DNA of 64,000 nt from an uncultured Opitutaceae bacterium (GTDB lineage: Bacteria; Verrucomicrobiota; Verrucomicrobiia; Opitutales; Opitutaceae): positions 1 to 64,000 of the forward strand of contig CAIYUN010000057.1 of the NCBI GenBank assembly GCA_903929355.1, in the 5' to 3' direction. Positions within the stretch are counted from its first letter, which is position 1; the number at the start of each line of letters is the position of its first letter. A program made the position numbers and the translations under genes. Positions 51,953 through 61,449 of the stretch are shown piece after piece. The notes below the pieces were generated by a model. The model was not told the DNA's origin and searched no databases. It saw only the letters and a program-made list of their open reading frames with translations.

Positions 51953-52795
51953 TTGCCTTCCTCGTTTCTCCCCCCGAATTTCGACCCCCGCCGTCCGGTC
52001 GCGCTGATCGCGGGGCAGGGGCTTTATCCCCGGCTGGTGGCGCAGGCGGTCCGTCAGGCGGGTGTCCCCCTCAAGCTGGTGGCGTTTGAGGAGGAGACCC
52101 CGCCGGAGCTCGTCGCCTCGTTTTCCCCCGCCGACTGTCGCACCCTCCTGGTCGGCCAGCTCGGGAAAATGCTCCGTGCCTTGAAGGATTTTGACGCGGG
52201 CTATGCCCTGATGGCCGGCCAGATCACCCCGCGCCGTCTCTTCAAGGGCCTGCACCCCGACCTCAAGGCCGTGCGGATTCTCGCGTCGCTCAAGCGCCGC
52301 AACGCCGAGACCATCTTTGGCGCCATTGCGCGGGAGATCGAGGCCATCGGGGTCACCCTGCTCGACGCCCGCTCGTTTCTGGACGACCAGCTGGTCCCGT
52401 CCGGGTGTCTGACCGGGAAATCCTTTCCCATCGGGCGTGACCACCTCGACCACGGCATCGCTATCGCCCGGGAGTGCGCCCGCCTGGACATCGGCCAGGG
52501 CTGCGTGGTCCGTCATGGCACGGTGCTCGCCGTCGAGGCCTTCGAGGGCACCGACGAGATGCTCCGGCGCGCGGGCGGCTTCAAGACGGAGGACGCCCTC
52601 TTCGTGAAGACGGTGAAGGCCCGCCAGGATTTCCGCTTCGACGTGCCCTGCTTCGGCCAGCGCACCCTGGAGACCATGCGCGAGGCCAAGATTGCCGCCG
52701 CCGCCCTGGAGGCCGGCAAGGTCATCCTGCTCGACCGCCCGGCGGTCCTCGCGCAGGCCCGGGCCTGGGGCATCAGCCTCCTCGGCTTCGAGTAG
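51953..52795 (+). CDS. lpxI: UDP-2,3-diacylglucosamine pyrophosphatase LpxI
   Basis: Converts UDP-2,3-diacylglucosamine to lipid X in lipid A synthesis, the LpxI alternative to LpxH. The N-terminal VALIAGQGLYPRLVA, MAGQITPRRLF and the C-terminal FDVPCFGQRTLETM and ILLDRP fit the family (DUF1009). Start is TTG 51953, giving 280 aa; no ATG gives the right N-terminus. It may be a single-gene unit after the export set. Confidence 0.9.
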   Translation: MPSSFLPPNFDPRRPVALIAGQGLYPRLVAQAVRQAGVPLKLVAFEEETPPELVASFSPADCRTLLVGQLGKMLRALKDFDAGYALMAGQITPRRLFKGLHPDLKAVRILASLKRRNAETIFGAIAREIEAIGVTLLDARSFLDDQLVPSGCLTGKSFPIGRDHLDHGIAIARECARLDIGQGCVVRHGTVLAVEAFEGTDEMLRRAGGFKTEDALFVKTVKARQDFRFDVPCFGQRTLETMREAKIAAAALEAGKVILLDRPAVLAQARAWGISLLGFE

Positions 52796-52804
52796 GCCAA
52801 ATTC

Positions 52805-52895
52805 GGCAGTGGGATTTTACCACGGGTGGGCCAGCAGTCGCGTTATTGGCCGCCTGGGCTGACATCTGAGGTCTGACCGCTGACTTCTGTTTTCA
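52805..52895. repeat. TGACATCTGAGGTCTGACCGCTGAC repeat
   Basis: The block CTGACATCTGAGGTCTGACC GCTGACTTCTG lies between lpxI and the HNH gene. The inverse words recur in queG at 63881-63908 (AGAGGTCAGACGTCAGAGGT). Confidence 0.65.
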
Positions 52896-52945
52896 CCCTC
52901 CGGCTTGACATCCGCCGTGCCGCGCCGCTATTGCCGTGCCCCGAG

Positions 52946-53563
52946 ATGGAAGCCGCCCTCGACCAATCGGTGCTCGTGCTCAACCGCCTGTGGCAGGCGG
53001 TGAATGTCATTGGCGCGCGCCGCGCCTTCGCCCTGCTGGCCCGCGGCCACGCCGCCGTGATCCACCACACGGACGACGATTTTCGCGTGTTCTCGCTGAT
53101 GGATTGGATGGATTTCTCCCACTCCAACCCGTCGCTCGAGGCGCTGGAGACCGTGCACACCCCCACGCGCGCGATCCGGCTGCCGCGGGTGATTTTGCTG
53201 ACGTGGTTCGACAAGCTGCCCTGCAAGGAGCTCAAGCTCACCCGCCACAATGTCTTCGAACGCGACCGCTGCTCCTGCCAGTATTGCGGCCAGGTGTTCG
53301 TGCGCGAGGATCTCAACCTCGACCATGTCATTCCCCGCGACCGCGGCGGCAAAACCACCTGGGAGAACATCGTGTGCTCCTGCATTAGGTGCAACACGCG
53401 CAAGGCCAACCGCCTGCCGCACGAGGCGCACATGCGTCTCATCCGCAAGCCCGTCCGCCCCAAATGGCGCCCGGTGATCTCGCTCGTGCTCAACACCCGC
53501 GAGCGCGAGCGCTGGAAGGACTTCCTCGACCTCGCCTACTGGAACGTCGAGCTGGAGGAGTGA
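52946..53563 (+). CDS. HNH endonuclease family protein
   Basis: A 205-aa protein with a zinc-ribbon-type HNH domain near its centre (CQYCGQVF, LDHVIPRDRGG, CIRCNTRKANR). The N-terminal part, NRLWQAVNVIGARRAF with AVIHHTDDDFRVFS, is typical of a widespread family of stand-alone HNH proteins of unknown role. ATG 52946 is chosen over the TTG at 52931. Its 3' end overlaps the convergent acyltransferase gene by 28 bp. Confidence 0.88.
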   Translation: MEAALDQSVLVLNRLWQAVNVIGARRAFALLARGHAAVIHHTDDDFRVFSLMDWMDFSHSNPSLEALETVHTPTRAIRLPRVILLTWFDKLPCKELKLTRHNVFERDRCSCQYCGQVFVREDLNLDHVIPRDRGGKTTWENIVCSCIRCNTRKANRLPHEAHMRLIRKPVRPKWRPVISLVLNTRERERWKDFLDLAYWNVELEE

Positions 53564-55782
53564 CCCGCCGCCAGCGTCTGGCAGCCTTTCAGGTCCAGCT
53601 TGCCGGTCCCCAGCACGGGGATTTTCTCCACCCGCCGGATGATCCGCGGAATCCAGAGGTTGGTCAGTCCGGCGGCGGTCAGCTTCTCGCGCACCCCCTC
53701 CGCCGTGAGGTCGCGCGTCGTCAGCACCACCAGCGCCTCGCCTTTGCCCGGGTCGGGCATGCTGGTGACGACCACCGTGTAGCCTTCGCCCGCGTCTCCG
53801 CCCAGCGCCTTGAGCAGCGCCTGTTCCACGGTGCCGTGGGGCACCATCTCGCCGCCGATTTTTGAAAACCGCGACAGCCGCCCCTCGATGTGCAGGAACC
53901 CGTCCTCGTCGAACCGCCCGAGATCGCCGGTCACAAACCAACCGTCGTGAAACGCCGCGTGCGTCCGCGCCTCGTCGCCGAGGTAGCCGGTGAAGATGTT
54001 CGCGCCGCGCAGGGCGACGAGGCCCGTCGCCGTGGCCGGCAGCTCCGCCATCGTGCCGGGGTCGAGGAGGCGGGCGGTCAGGCCCGGTAGCAGCCGCCCC
54101 ACGGCGCCGGCGCGCTGGCCCCGCTGCCGGTCGGGCTCGGTCGTCTCCGGCGGCATCGGCGGGTCCGGCTGGTTGACGCTGCTCACCGGGCTGGTCTCGG
54201 TGAGGCCGTAGCCCTGCATGATGCGCAGGTGAAACTTCTCGCGGAAGGCCTCGTCCAGGTCCGCCGGCAGCTTTTCCGCGCCGGAAATCGCGAGCTTGAG
54301 CGAGCGCAGGTCGCCGCGCCCGGCCTTCCGCAGCAGGGGGCGCAAAAACGTCGGGGCGCCGATCAGCACGGTCACCTCCTCGTCGCGGATGGTGTCGGCG
54401 ATTTTGCGCGCGTCGAGCGGGCTGGGCACGCTCACGACCCGGCATCCGCGCAGCAGCGGATACCACAGCGTCACCGTGAACCCGAAGCTGTGGAAGAGCG
54501 GCAGGCACGCGAACAACGAGGCCGAGTCGGGCAGGATCGCCAGCGCCGAGATCTGGGCGCAGTTGGCCAGCAGGTTGCGGTGGGTGAGCACGACCCCCTT
54601 CGGCTCGCCGGCGCTGCCGCTGGTGAACAGCAGCCCCGCTTCCGTGTCCCCGCCGGCGCGGGGCAGGCCCAGCAGGTTTGCGAACCAGGCCCCCGGCAGC
54701 AGCCAGGCCGCGAGGAACCACGGCCACGCCGCGCCGCCGGCCTGCATCTCCAGGGCCAGGTCGGGGCTGCGTTCCGGCCAGGGGAAGTCGGGAAGCCGCG
54801 AGCGCACCGCCCCGGCCGTGAGCACCGTTTTGATCCCGGCGATCCGGATCGCCGCCTCGATGGCCGTCCGGCCGGCGGTCGCGTTGAGGTTCACGGGCAC
54901 CTTGCCCGCGCAGACCACCGCGAGGTTGGCGATAAAGCCGCCCGCGCCCGGCGGCAGCACGATGCCCACCCGCGGTTCCGGCACGGTCGTGCGGAGCCGG
55001 CGCGCGAGCACGGCCGCCGCCGCGAGCAGTTGGGCCGCCGTGAACTCGCGCCGGCCTGCGGTGCAGTCGGTCAGCTTCACCCGGCCCGGATGCCGCGCCA
55101 GCATTTTTACGATTTCAAAACCCAGGTGGCTCGCCAGCTGCGGGCGGGCGCCGAACGCCTCCGCGCCCAGGTCGAGCAGCGCGCGCCGCACCGTGGCCGC
55201 GTCCGCGTGCTCCGTCGGAATGGGCCCGCCCCACACGACGTGGAGGTGGAGGCGGGCGAGGCGCGGCCATTTCCACCCGCAGCGTCCGCCCGCGAAGGAA
55301 AAAATCGAGTCCCACAACCCGTCGTGCGCGACCGGCACGACCGGCACCCCGGCCCGGCGCGCCATCAGCTCGAAGCCGCGCTCGACCCGCATGAGCTGGC
55401 CGGTGCGCGAGATCGCGCCCTCGGGAAACAGCAGCACCAGCTCGCCCGCCGCCAGCGCCTGCGCCACCCGCCGCGTGGTCGCGAGTGCGTGCGTGCGGGA
55501 GACCGGGATCACACCCGCCAGCCGGAAGATGAGCCGGAAAACCCAACCCTTGGCCAGCAGCTCCTCATGGCCCACGAACCGGATCGGCCGCGGGCACGCG
55601 ACCTGCAGCGCGACCACGTCCATGTAGGACAGATGGTTGGCGAGGAGCAGCGCTCCGCCCGGCGGGATCCGCTCGGCGCCCTGCGCGCGCACGCGGTACA
55701 GCAGGGCCGCGAGGAGCAGCGCCGGTTTTTCAACCAGCCAGGGCGCGAACGAGCGGCGGGCAAGCAAAGTGGGGGCGGGCAT
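53536..55782 (-). CDS. Fused acyltransferase/acyl-[ACP] synthetase (Aas-like)
   Basis: Bifunctional lipid enzyme of about 748 aa. Residues 25-230 are a PlsC-type 1-acylglycerol-3-phosphate acyltransferase with NHLSYMD (HX4D) and LLFPEGAISRTG. The rest is an AMP-forming acyl-CoA/ACP ligase: LLFTSGSAGEPKGV, YGLTETSP, GDLGRFDEDGFLHIEGR and a C-terminal lysine in LGTGKLDLKG. It matches E. coli Aas (lysophospholipid re-acylation), without the MFS domain of some relatives. ATG 55782 is preferred over the ORF start at 55869. Confidence 0.9.
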   Translation of the reverse strand: MPAPTLLARRSFAPWLVEKPALLLAALLYRVRAQGAERIPPGGALLLANHLSYMDVVALQVACPRPIRFVGHEELLAKGWVFRLIFRLAGVIPVSRTHALATTRRVAQALAAGELVLLFPEGAISRTGQLMRVERGFELMARRAGVPVVPVAHDGLWDSIFSFAGGRCGWKWPRLARLHLHVVWGGPIPTEHADAATVRRALLDLGAEAFGARPQLASHLGFEIVKMLARHPGRVKLTDCTAGRREFTAAQLLAAAAVLARRLRTTVPEPRVGIVLPPGAGGFIANLAVVCAGKVPVNLNATAGRTAIEAAIRIAGIKTVLTAGAVRSRLPDFPWPERSPDLALEMQAGGAAWPWFLAAWLLPGAWFANLLGLPRAGGDTEAGLLFTSGSAGEPKGVVLTHRNLLANCAQISALAILPDSASLFACLPLFHSFGFTVTLWYPLLRGCRVVSVPSPLDARKIADTIRDEEVTVLIGAPTFLRPLLRKAGRGDLRSLKLAISGAEKLPADLDEAFREKFHLRIMQGYGLTETSPVSSVNQPDPPMPPETTEPDRQRGQRAGAVGRLLPGLTARLLDPGTMAELPATATGLVALRGANIFTGYLGDEARTHAAFHDGWFVTGDLGRFDEDGFLHIEGRLSRFSKIGGEMVPHGTVEQALLKALGGDAGEGYTVVVTSMPDPGKGEALVVLTTRDLTAEGVREKLTAAGLTNLWIPRIIRRVEKIPVLGTGKLDLKGCQTLAAGHSSSSTFQ

Positions 55783-56113
55783 GCGGCGCGGATTGGAATT
55801 GGAAAAGGGAACGCCGTCGAGCCGGACCTGCGGCCGGAATTTTGGCCATAACCAGGCACAAGGATCCAAGGTTGAATTGTGGCCCGGCGTCGCGCCGAGC
55901 GGCGCGCGGGGACGTGCGTCGGAGGGAAGACGGCTGCAGGGTCCGCTTTGCGGCCCATCCAGCCGGGCGCAGGGATGTCACGCAGGGGCGTGCGCAGACC
56001 GTTCTGCGGGCGGTTCATTTTATGGGGGACTGGGCAGAACGCATCACCACTCGCAAGTTGCCTTCCTCCCGGGCAGAGCCGGTCGGTGGCTCCCCCCCTG
56101 CCACGGCCACCGC
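55783..56113. repeat. Gap with a GGCACAAGGATCCAAGG repeat, no gene
   Basis: About 330 bp without a credible gene. Near 55846-55925 it holds the first copy of a repeat whose other copies are at 61900-61980 and 62890-62985: GGCC...GCACAAGGATCCAAGGT, then GGCGTCGCGCCGAGCGGCGCGC. The rest, to 56113, shows nothing I recognise. Confidence 0.6.
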
Positions 56114-56506
56114 CTAGTCGAAGATGATCTTGAAACTCTTCATTCCCATGGAGCACACGCCGACGAGCGTGGTGCCGGCCTTTTGCGCCGGGATGGGCAC
56201 CGCGACCGTGCCCGTGGGGGCCAGATGTTCGGCCCAGCCGAGGGCGGGGATCCGCAACGAGGAGGAACAGTCAAGGGTGCCGTCCGTCGTGATTTTCAGC
56301 GCCAGCGGCACGCCCGCCCGGGCGTGGGTCGTCGCCGGGGTGTAACCGTCCTTTGCCGTGATTTCAATGAACTGCCCGGCGGGGTCCGCCAGGGTGGCCG
56401 CCACCGTCGCCGCCGGCGGCACGCCGGGACCGGGCGCGAGGTAAAACACGGCGCCGACGGCCAGCACGGTGCCGAGAACGAGGGAGGTGATGACGGCAGG
56501 TTTCAT
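56114..56506 (-). CDS. Cupredoxin-like copper protein
   Basis: A 130-aa membrane-anchored or exported protein: N-terminal hydrophobic ITSLVLGTVLAVGAVFYLA, then a cupredoxin-fold domain with ITAKDGYTPATTHARAGVPL, a cysteine in DCSSSLRIP and GVCSMGMKSFKI near the C-terminus. The Cys and Met residues of that last motif could bind copper. Last gene of the copper operon, 17 bp after the SafE-type gene. A role in periplasmic copper binding is inferred. Confidence 0.75.
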   Translation of the reverse strand: MKPAVITSLVLGTVLAVGAVFYLAPGPGVPPAATVAATLADPAGQFIEITAKDGYTPATTHARAGVPLALKITTDGTLDCSSSLRIPALGWAEHLAPTGTVAVPIPAQKAGTTLVGVCSMGMKSFKIIFD

Positions 56507-56523
56507 GGGGGATCCGGGTGGGC

Positions 56524-57552
56524 CTACAGGTTAAAAAGCGGCGGGATGATTCCGGCCGCCACGCAGGCATTGTGGAGGTTGAACAGCGAGAAGAATATGA
56601 CGACCAGCCCGGCGGTCTTGAAAAACACCCCCGCGCGGGCCTGGTGTCCCAGGCCGGGGGCGCTGAAACTCAGCAGCGCGAGCACCGGCAGCGTGCCGAG
56701 GGCAAAGGCCAGCATGACCAGCGCGCCAGTGAGAAAGCTGCCGGTGGTGATGGCGTAAAGCTGCATGGACTGCGTGAAGCCACAGGGCATGAAAAACGTG
56801 GCGATCCCGACGAGCAGCGGCGTGGCCGTGTGGTTGAGCGTCTTCAGACCCTGCACGCGTCCGCCCAGCCCGGCCGGCAGCGCGGGCTGCCAGGTCTTCG
56901 CCCAGGGGAAGAGGTCGAGGAGGTTGAGGCCGAGCAGCAGCATCACGGCCGAGATCAACAGCTCCAAGGCCAGCATCCCTCCCGGGCCAAACTGGAACAC
57001 CGAGCCGAGGGCGCCGATGACGCCGCCCAGCAGAAAAAACGACGCCAGCCGGCCCAGGTGAAACAGCAGCAACGGGCGCAGGGCGTCGCCGCCCTTGGCG
57101 AAATTGGCCGAGATCGAGAGCAGGAGGCCGCCCACAATCGCCATGCAGGAGGAAAGCGAGGCGATGATCCCAAGCAGCAGCGCCGTGCCATAACCCACCG
57201 ACGCTCCCGTCGTCACCCAGCTGACGACGCCGAACTTCTGCAGCGCGACAAACAGCGCGATGAACCCGGCGGCCAACGGCACGGCCAGACGAAAATCCGC
57301 CCAACCCGCGGCCTGGGCCGTGGCCGGCTGCCCGACGGAGACCGCAAAGCCGTGTTTCTGGAGAATCGCGGTGAACTCCCCCGCGAGTTGCTCCGCCGGC
57401 CGGCCGCCAAATTCACCGGCAACCTCCACGCGGTGGCGGCGGAGCGACGCCTTCACGCGGGTCACACCCGGCAGGTCGCCCAGCTCCCCCTCGGTCAGGG
57501 CGACACAAGCCGGACAATGCATTCCCTCGATATGAAACGTGTGCGTGTTCAT
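56524..57552 (-). CDS. SafE/UreH-domain membrane protein with N-terminal HMA domain
   Basis: A 342-aa protein: heavy-metal-associated domain with MHCPAC at residues 11-16, then a linker, then six to seven hydrophobic helices of the sulfite-exporter/UreH (DsbD_2-like) type. Cysteines lie in helices at SLSSCMAIVGG and FFMPCGFTQS, as in DsbD-like electron or metal carriers. It sits between copA and the cupredoxin gene and 7 bp after copA's stop. A role in copper handling or thiol-electron transfer is inferred. Confidence 0.87.
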   Translation of the reverse strand: MNTHTFHIEGMHCPACVALTEGELGDLPGVTRVKASLRRHRVEVAGEFGGRPAEQLAGEFTAILQKHGFAVSVGQPATAQAAGWADFRLAVPLAAGFIALFVALQKFGVVSWVTTGASVGYGTALLLGIIASLSSCMAIVGGLLLSISANFAKGGDALRPLLLFHLGRLASFFLLGGVIGALGSVFQFGPGGMLALELLISAVMLLLGLNLLDLFPWAKTWQPALPAGLGGRVQGLKTLNHTATPLLVGIATFFMPCGFTQSMQLYAITTGSFLTGALVMLAFALGTLPVLALLSFSAPGLGHQARAGVFFKTAGLVVIFFSLFNLHNACVAAGIIPPLFNL

Positions 57553-57559
57553 GGGCCCA

Positions 57560-59827
57560 TTACAGCTTCATGGCTTTAAGCCGCAGGGAGTTGGTGACAA
57601 CCGAGACGCTGGAAAAAGCCATTGCCAGCCCCGCGAACACCGGCGAGAGCGTCCAGCCGAACCACGGGTAAAACAGCCCGCCCGCGAGCGGGATGCCGAT
57701 GACGTTGTAAATGAAGGCCCAGAACAGGTTCTGGCGGATGCCGCGCATTGTGAGGCGGGAGAGCCGGATCGCCTTGGCGAGCTTGGCGATGTCACCGTGC
57801 AGCAGCGTGATGCCGGCGGACTCAATGGCGACATCCGTGCCCGTGGCCATCGCGATGCCCACGTCGGCCTGGGCCAGCGCGGGCGCGTCGTTCACGCCAT
57901 CCCCGGCCATGGCGACGACCTGACCCCGGGCCTGCAGCTCCTTCACCTTTGCCAGCTTGTCGGCCGGCCGTGCGTTTCCGATCACCTCCCGGATCCCGGC
58001 CTGTTGGGCGACATGGCGCGCGGTGTTCTCGTTGTCGCCCGTCAGCATGATGACGTTGACGCCCAGCGCGTGGAGCGCGGCGACCGCTCCGGGCGCGGCG
58101 TCCTTCACCGGGTCGGCAACAAACGCGACGGCCAGGAGCACGCCCTCCGCCATCAAAAACACCGGGGTGCGGCCCCGGCTCGTCTCCGTGGCGATCGCGG
58201 CCTCGTCGAAGGTGGCGCCGAGCGCGCGCGCGAGGCGCTCGTTGCCCGCGTGATACGTTTTCCCGCCAATGGTTCCCCGCACTCCCTGGCCCGGGATGCT
58301 CGCAAAGTCCTCCACCGCCCGCCGCGGGATCCCGGCGGCCGCGGCATGGACGGCCACGGCGTGCGCGACGGGATGCTCCGATTTTTGCTCCAGCGCGGCG
58401 AGCAGCGCCAGCACCTCGGTGTCATCCAGCCCGGAAAAATTGTGCAGTTCGGCGAACTCCGGCCGGCCCTTGGTGATGGTCCCGGTCTTGTCCACGACCA
58501 CCGTGTCCACCTGGTGCAGTCTTTCGAGCGTCTCCGCGTCGCGGATCAGGATCCCTTCGCGCGCGCCCTGGCCCACGCCCACGATAATCGCGGTCGGCGT
58601 CGCCAGACCCAGCGCGCACGGGCAGGCAATGACGAGGATGCTCACGAACGCCGCCAGCCCGAGCGACAGCGCATGGGCCAAGCCCAGCGGAGCGGTGCCG
58701 ACCCCGAGCCAGAGCGCGAGCGCCAGCACGGCCAGGCCCAGCACCACCGGCACGAACACCGCCGCGATCCGGTCGGCCAGCGCCTGCACCGGCGCCTTGC
58801 TGCCCTGGGCCTCCTGGACTTGCTTGATGATGTGCGCGAGCAGGGTGTCCGCGCCGACCTTGGCCGCCCGGAACGTGAACGCCCCCGTCGTGTTGACCGT
58901 GCCCGCCGCCACCTGGTCCCCGGCCTTCTTCTCCACCGGCACGGGCTCCCCCGTCAGCATGGATTCGTCCACATACGACGCGCCGTCGACCACGCTGCCG
59001 TCCACCGGGATCCGGGCCCCGGGCTTGACGATGATCCGGTCGCCCACGGCGAGCTGGGCCAGCGGCGTCTCGACCTCCCGGCCGTCCCGCGCGACCAGCG
59101 CGGTCTTGGCCTGCAAACCGAGCAGCTTCTCAATGGCGTCGCCGGTCTTGAGCCGGGCCTTGGCCTCGAGATATTTGCCCAGGGTGATGAATGCGATCAC
59201 GACGATGGTGGCGTCGTAGTAGGTCTGTTGGACGTTCAACAGGCCCGTGAGCGGCTGCTCAAACGCATTCAGGACAAAGCTGTAGAGGAACGCCGCGCCC
59301 GTGCCGATGCCGATGAGCGTGTCCATGCTGGCCTGCCCGTGCCGGGCAAACGACCAGACCCCCTGCAAATACGGCTTCCCCACCACCAGGAGCATGTAGG
59401 TCGCCATGATGGGAAACAGGTGGTGCACGAGGTCGTGCCAGACCGGGGCCATCACCGGCAGGCGGCCCCATGAGGCCAGCGTGTCCCAGCCCATGGTAAG
59501 GAAACTGAAGATCACGAGCGGGATCGAGGAGATCACCTTGGTGCGCATTTCCGCCAGCTCCCGCAATTTTTCCCGCTTGGCGTGGTTCGGCCCCGTCGCC
59601 TCGCCCGGGGGTGGTTCCAGGACGAGGGTGAACCCCATCGGCTGGATGGCCTGGGCGAGGTCCTGCGGCCGCACCGTCTGCCCGTCGAAGTCCACCGTGG
59701 CCGTCTCCGTCGCATAGTTGACCACCGCGGAGCGGACCCCCGCGCGCTTGCGGAACGCGCGCTCGATCATGGCCGCGCACGAGGCGCAGTGCATCCCCTC
59801 GACCCGGAAAGTTTGGGCGGCGTCCAT
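57560..59827 (-). CDS. copA: Copper-translocating P-type ATPase
   Basis: Copper export ATPase (P1B-1) of 755 aa in the cytoplasmic membrane. One N-terminal HMA domain carries MHCASC at residues 13-18. The CPC motif is in [12 protein letters not shown], the phosphorylation loop in [12 protein letters not shown], the HP motif in [10 protein letters not shown] and the hinge in [17 protein letters not shown]. Eight helices are visible. It follows csoR by one base, so both are transcribed together from the csoR promoter and repressed by CsoR until copper rises. Confidence 0.96.
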   Translation of the reverse strand: MDAAQTFRVEGMHCASCAAMIERAFRKRAGVRSAVVNYATETATVDFDGQTVRPQDLAQAIQPMGFTLVLEPPPGEATGPNHAKREKLRELAEMRTKVISSIPLVIFSFLTMGWDTLASWGRLPVMAPVWHDLVHHLFPIMATYMLLVVGKPYLQGVWSFARHGQASMDTLIGIGTGAAFLYSFVLNAFEQPLTGLLNVQQTYYDATIVVIAFITLGKYLEAKARLKTGDAIEKLLGLQAKTALVARDGREVETPLAQLAVGDRIIVKPGARIPVDGSVVDGASYVDESMLTGEPVPVEKKAGDQVAAGTVNTTGAFTFRAAKVGADTLLAHIIKQVQEAQGSKAPVQALADRIAAVFVPVVLGLAVLALALWLGVGTAPLGLAHALSLGLAAFVSILVIACPCALGLATPTAIIVGVGQGAREGILIRDAETLERLHQVDTVVVDKTGTITKGRPEFAELHNFSGLDDTEVLALLAALEQKSEHPVAHAVAVHAAAAGIPRRAVEDFASIPGQGVRGTIGGKTYHAGNERLARALGATFDEAAIATETSRGRTPVFLMAEGVLLAVAFVADPVKDAAPGAVAALHALGVNVIMLTGDNENTARHVAQQAGIREVIGNARPADKLAKVKELQARGQVVAMAGDGVNDAPALAQADVGIAMATGTDVAIESAGITLLHGDIAKLAKAIRLSRLTMRGIRQNLFWAFIYNVIGIPLAGGLFYPWFGWTLSPVFAGLAMAFSSVSVVTNSLRLKAMKL

Positions 59828-59828
59828 C

Positions 59829-60116
59829 TCAGTTCGACAGCTGGTAGATCTTCAGCAGCTCGGCGATGGTGCCCGGCTTGTTTTCGAGCATCCGGTGCAT
59901 CACGCAGGTGTCGAGATGCCCGGCGAGCAGCTCGCGCTTCACGGACGTGAGCAGCCCGATCACGCTGTCGGTCTGCTGGATGATCTCGGGGCAGTAGGTG
60001 TCCCGCTCAATCATGGCGACGACGGTCTCCAGCGTGCCGCGCGCCTGTTTTGCCAGCCGGAGCGCCTTGATCTTCTTCGGCGCCAGTGGCTTTTTGGTGG
60101 GGGAGGGTGAGGCCAT
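59829..60116 (-). CDS. csoR: Copper-sensing repressor CsoR family
   Basis: All-helical copper-responsive repressor of 95 aa. The Cu(I) ligands of the family are present: cysteine in DTYCPEI, then histidine and cysteine in AGHLDTCV. It has a Lys-rich N-terminus and starts at ATG 60116 directly after a strong promoter. It is first in the copper operon csoR-copA-SafE-cupredoxin. Confidence 0.93.
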   Translation of the reverse strand: MASPSPTKKPLAPKKIKALRLAKQARGTLETVVAMIERDTYCPEIIQQTDSVIGLLTSVKRELLAGHLDTCVMHRMLENKPGTIAELLKIYQLSN

Positions 60117-60122
60117 ACCCCC

Positions 60123-60151
60123 AACCTAGGTACCAGGTTATTTTTTGTCAA
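60123..60151 (-). promoter_or_regulatory. csoR promoter with overlapping operator
   Basis: On the minus strand: TTGACA (-35), a 17-nt spacer and TAGGTT (-10). The inverted repeat AACCT-GGTACCT-AGGTT covers the -10 (60123-60139). The transcription start predicted 6-8 nt after the -10 falls at the csoR ATG, so the mRNA may be leaderless. Operator identity is inferred from position and symmetry. Confidence 0.7.
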
Positions 60152-60244
60152 ACGCCCCGCATCGCCCCATGGGGGCGGGAGGGCCGGGCCGGGGCGAAAA
60201 CCGCCGCCGGGGACTCCGGGTGGCCCATCCGGCCCGATCCGGGC

Positions 60245-61234
60245 TCACCATTTCCAGCGCACACCAGTGGTGAACAGGTAGCGCGGCTCGAGTTGGATAC
60301 CGTTCACCTTCTGCAATACGGGGAGCTGCACGTAGGCGAAGGCGTTGATGTTATGGGTGATGTCGGCGCTGAGACCCGGCGTCAACAGGACGACCAGATC
60401 ACCGCTGTTGGCATAGTCCGCCTGGGCGTTGGTCTCATGGCTGTCCCAGCGGGCATTGAGCTGCAGCTCCGGCGTGAGGATGCTGGTGTTGAGATAGCGC
60501 ACCCCGTTGTTCCAGGTGACCGTGGACGAAGGCAGGAACTGGTCTCGCGAAGCGAGCGGCTGCTGGAACAGGAGCTGGGAAAACCAGCCGACATTGATGG
60601 CGGGCCGGGCATAGTAGCCCACGCCGGCGAGGAGATCGGTCGTGCCGGTGCCGAGCTGCAGGCCGCGGTCGAGCGGATTGCCGGCCTCGGGCCCGGTGGC
60701 GAAGTTCTGGTTGAACGCACCCGTGGCCAGCTTGAGGCCGAACTGGAAAACCCAACTGCTTTCGTTGCCCTGGCGGATCTGGTAGCGGGCGGTAATCCGG
60801 GCATCGCCGATCCCGGAGGCGTGCGAGGTGGAGAGGTCAGTGTCACCGGCCGCAATCGTGCTGTGCCAGCGGTTGATGTAGGGTAACTGGAGGGACACGG
60901 ACCACGGCGTGCCGGTTTTCCAGTCCAACCCGATCCAGGTCGAACGGCTGTAGGTTCGTTGCTGGATCTCGTCCGGACCGGGATAGGTGAATCCGCCGGT
61001 GGCGACGCTATGGAGGCCACCGCGAAGATTGTTCTGCTGGAAGTATTCATAGCGGACGGAGGATTGAAAACCCTCCGCCTCGACGCCGCCCTGCTGGGCC
61101 CAGTCGGCGCTGAGGGAGCAGCCGCAGACCGAACAGCCGAAGCTGGCGGCAGGCAGCCCCGCTAGGGCACTGACCAACGCAAACTGCGGGCGGAAAATGA
61201 AACGCGGAAAACTGGATGACAGTAAAAAGTTCAT
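60245..61234 (-). CDS. Outer-membrane protein with metal-like CSVCGCS motif
   Basis: A 329-aa exported protein: signal peptide ending near LAGLPAASFG, then a Cys-rich start of the mature chain (CSVCGCS), then an amphipathic beta-strand pattern (SVRYEYFQQNN, RSTWIGLDWKTGTP, FQFGLKLATGAF) ending in TGVRWKW, a C-terminal aromatic barrel signature. The Cys cluster could bind copper. It is upstream of csoR on the same strand. ATG 61234 is chosen over the ORF start at 61363. Exact family not recognised. Confidence 0.75.
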   Translation of the reverse strand: MNFLLSSSFPRFIFRPQFALVSALAGLPAASFGCSVCGCSLSADWAQQGGVEAEGFQSSVRYEYFQQNNLRGGLHSVATGGFTYPGPDEIQQRTYSRSTWIGLDWKTGTPWSVSLQLPYINRWHSTIAAGDTDLSTSHASGIGDARITARYQIRQGNESSWVFQFGLKLATGAFNQNFATGPEAGNPLDRGLQLGTGTTDLLAGVGYYARPAINVGWFSQLLFQQPLASRDQFLPSSTVTWNNGVRYLNTSILTPELQLNARWDSHETNAQADYANSGDLVVLLTPGLSADITHNINAFAYVQLPVLQKVNGIQLEPRYLFTTGVRWKW

Positions 61235-61364
61235 GGAAAAGGAGAAAAGGTTGAACGGATTTGCACGCAGCGAATGTCGCGTACGGTGAACGCTGGGAGC
61301 AGCACCGACCTCGGCGCCGATGACACGCGACGAGGCCGCCGCGTCTCCCTCTGGGTGACCCATG

Positions 61365-61430
61365 TGGGCGGGGTGCCCTCACCCCGCGTTCCGGGCCAAT
61401 GGTCGCGGGGGAGGCACCCCGCCCACACGG
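61365..61430. repeat. GTGGGCGGGGTGCC / GGCACCCCGCCCAC inverted repeat
   Basis: GTGGGCGGGGTGCC at 61366-61379 and GGCACCCCGCCCAC at 61412-61425 are exact inverse copies around a 32-nt interior. The same words occur at 32116-32152. Confidence 0.8.
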
Positions 61431-61449
61431 CTAAGCCGTGGATATTCGT

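Noticed and set aside
52928-54727. 599-aa minus-strand ORF
   Set aside because: Other-frame shadow of the Aas-like gene that continues antisense to the HNH gene.
57539-59473. 644-aa plus-strand ORF
   Set aside because: Antisense shadow of copA.
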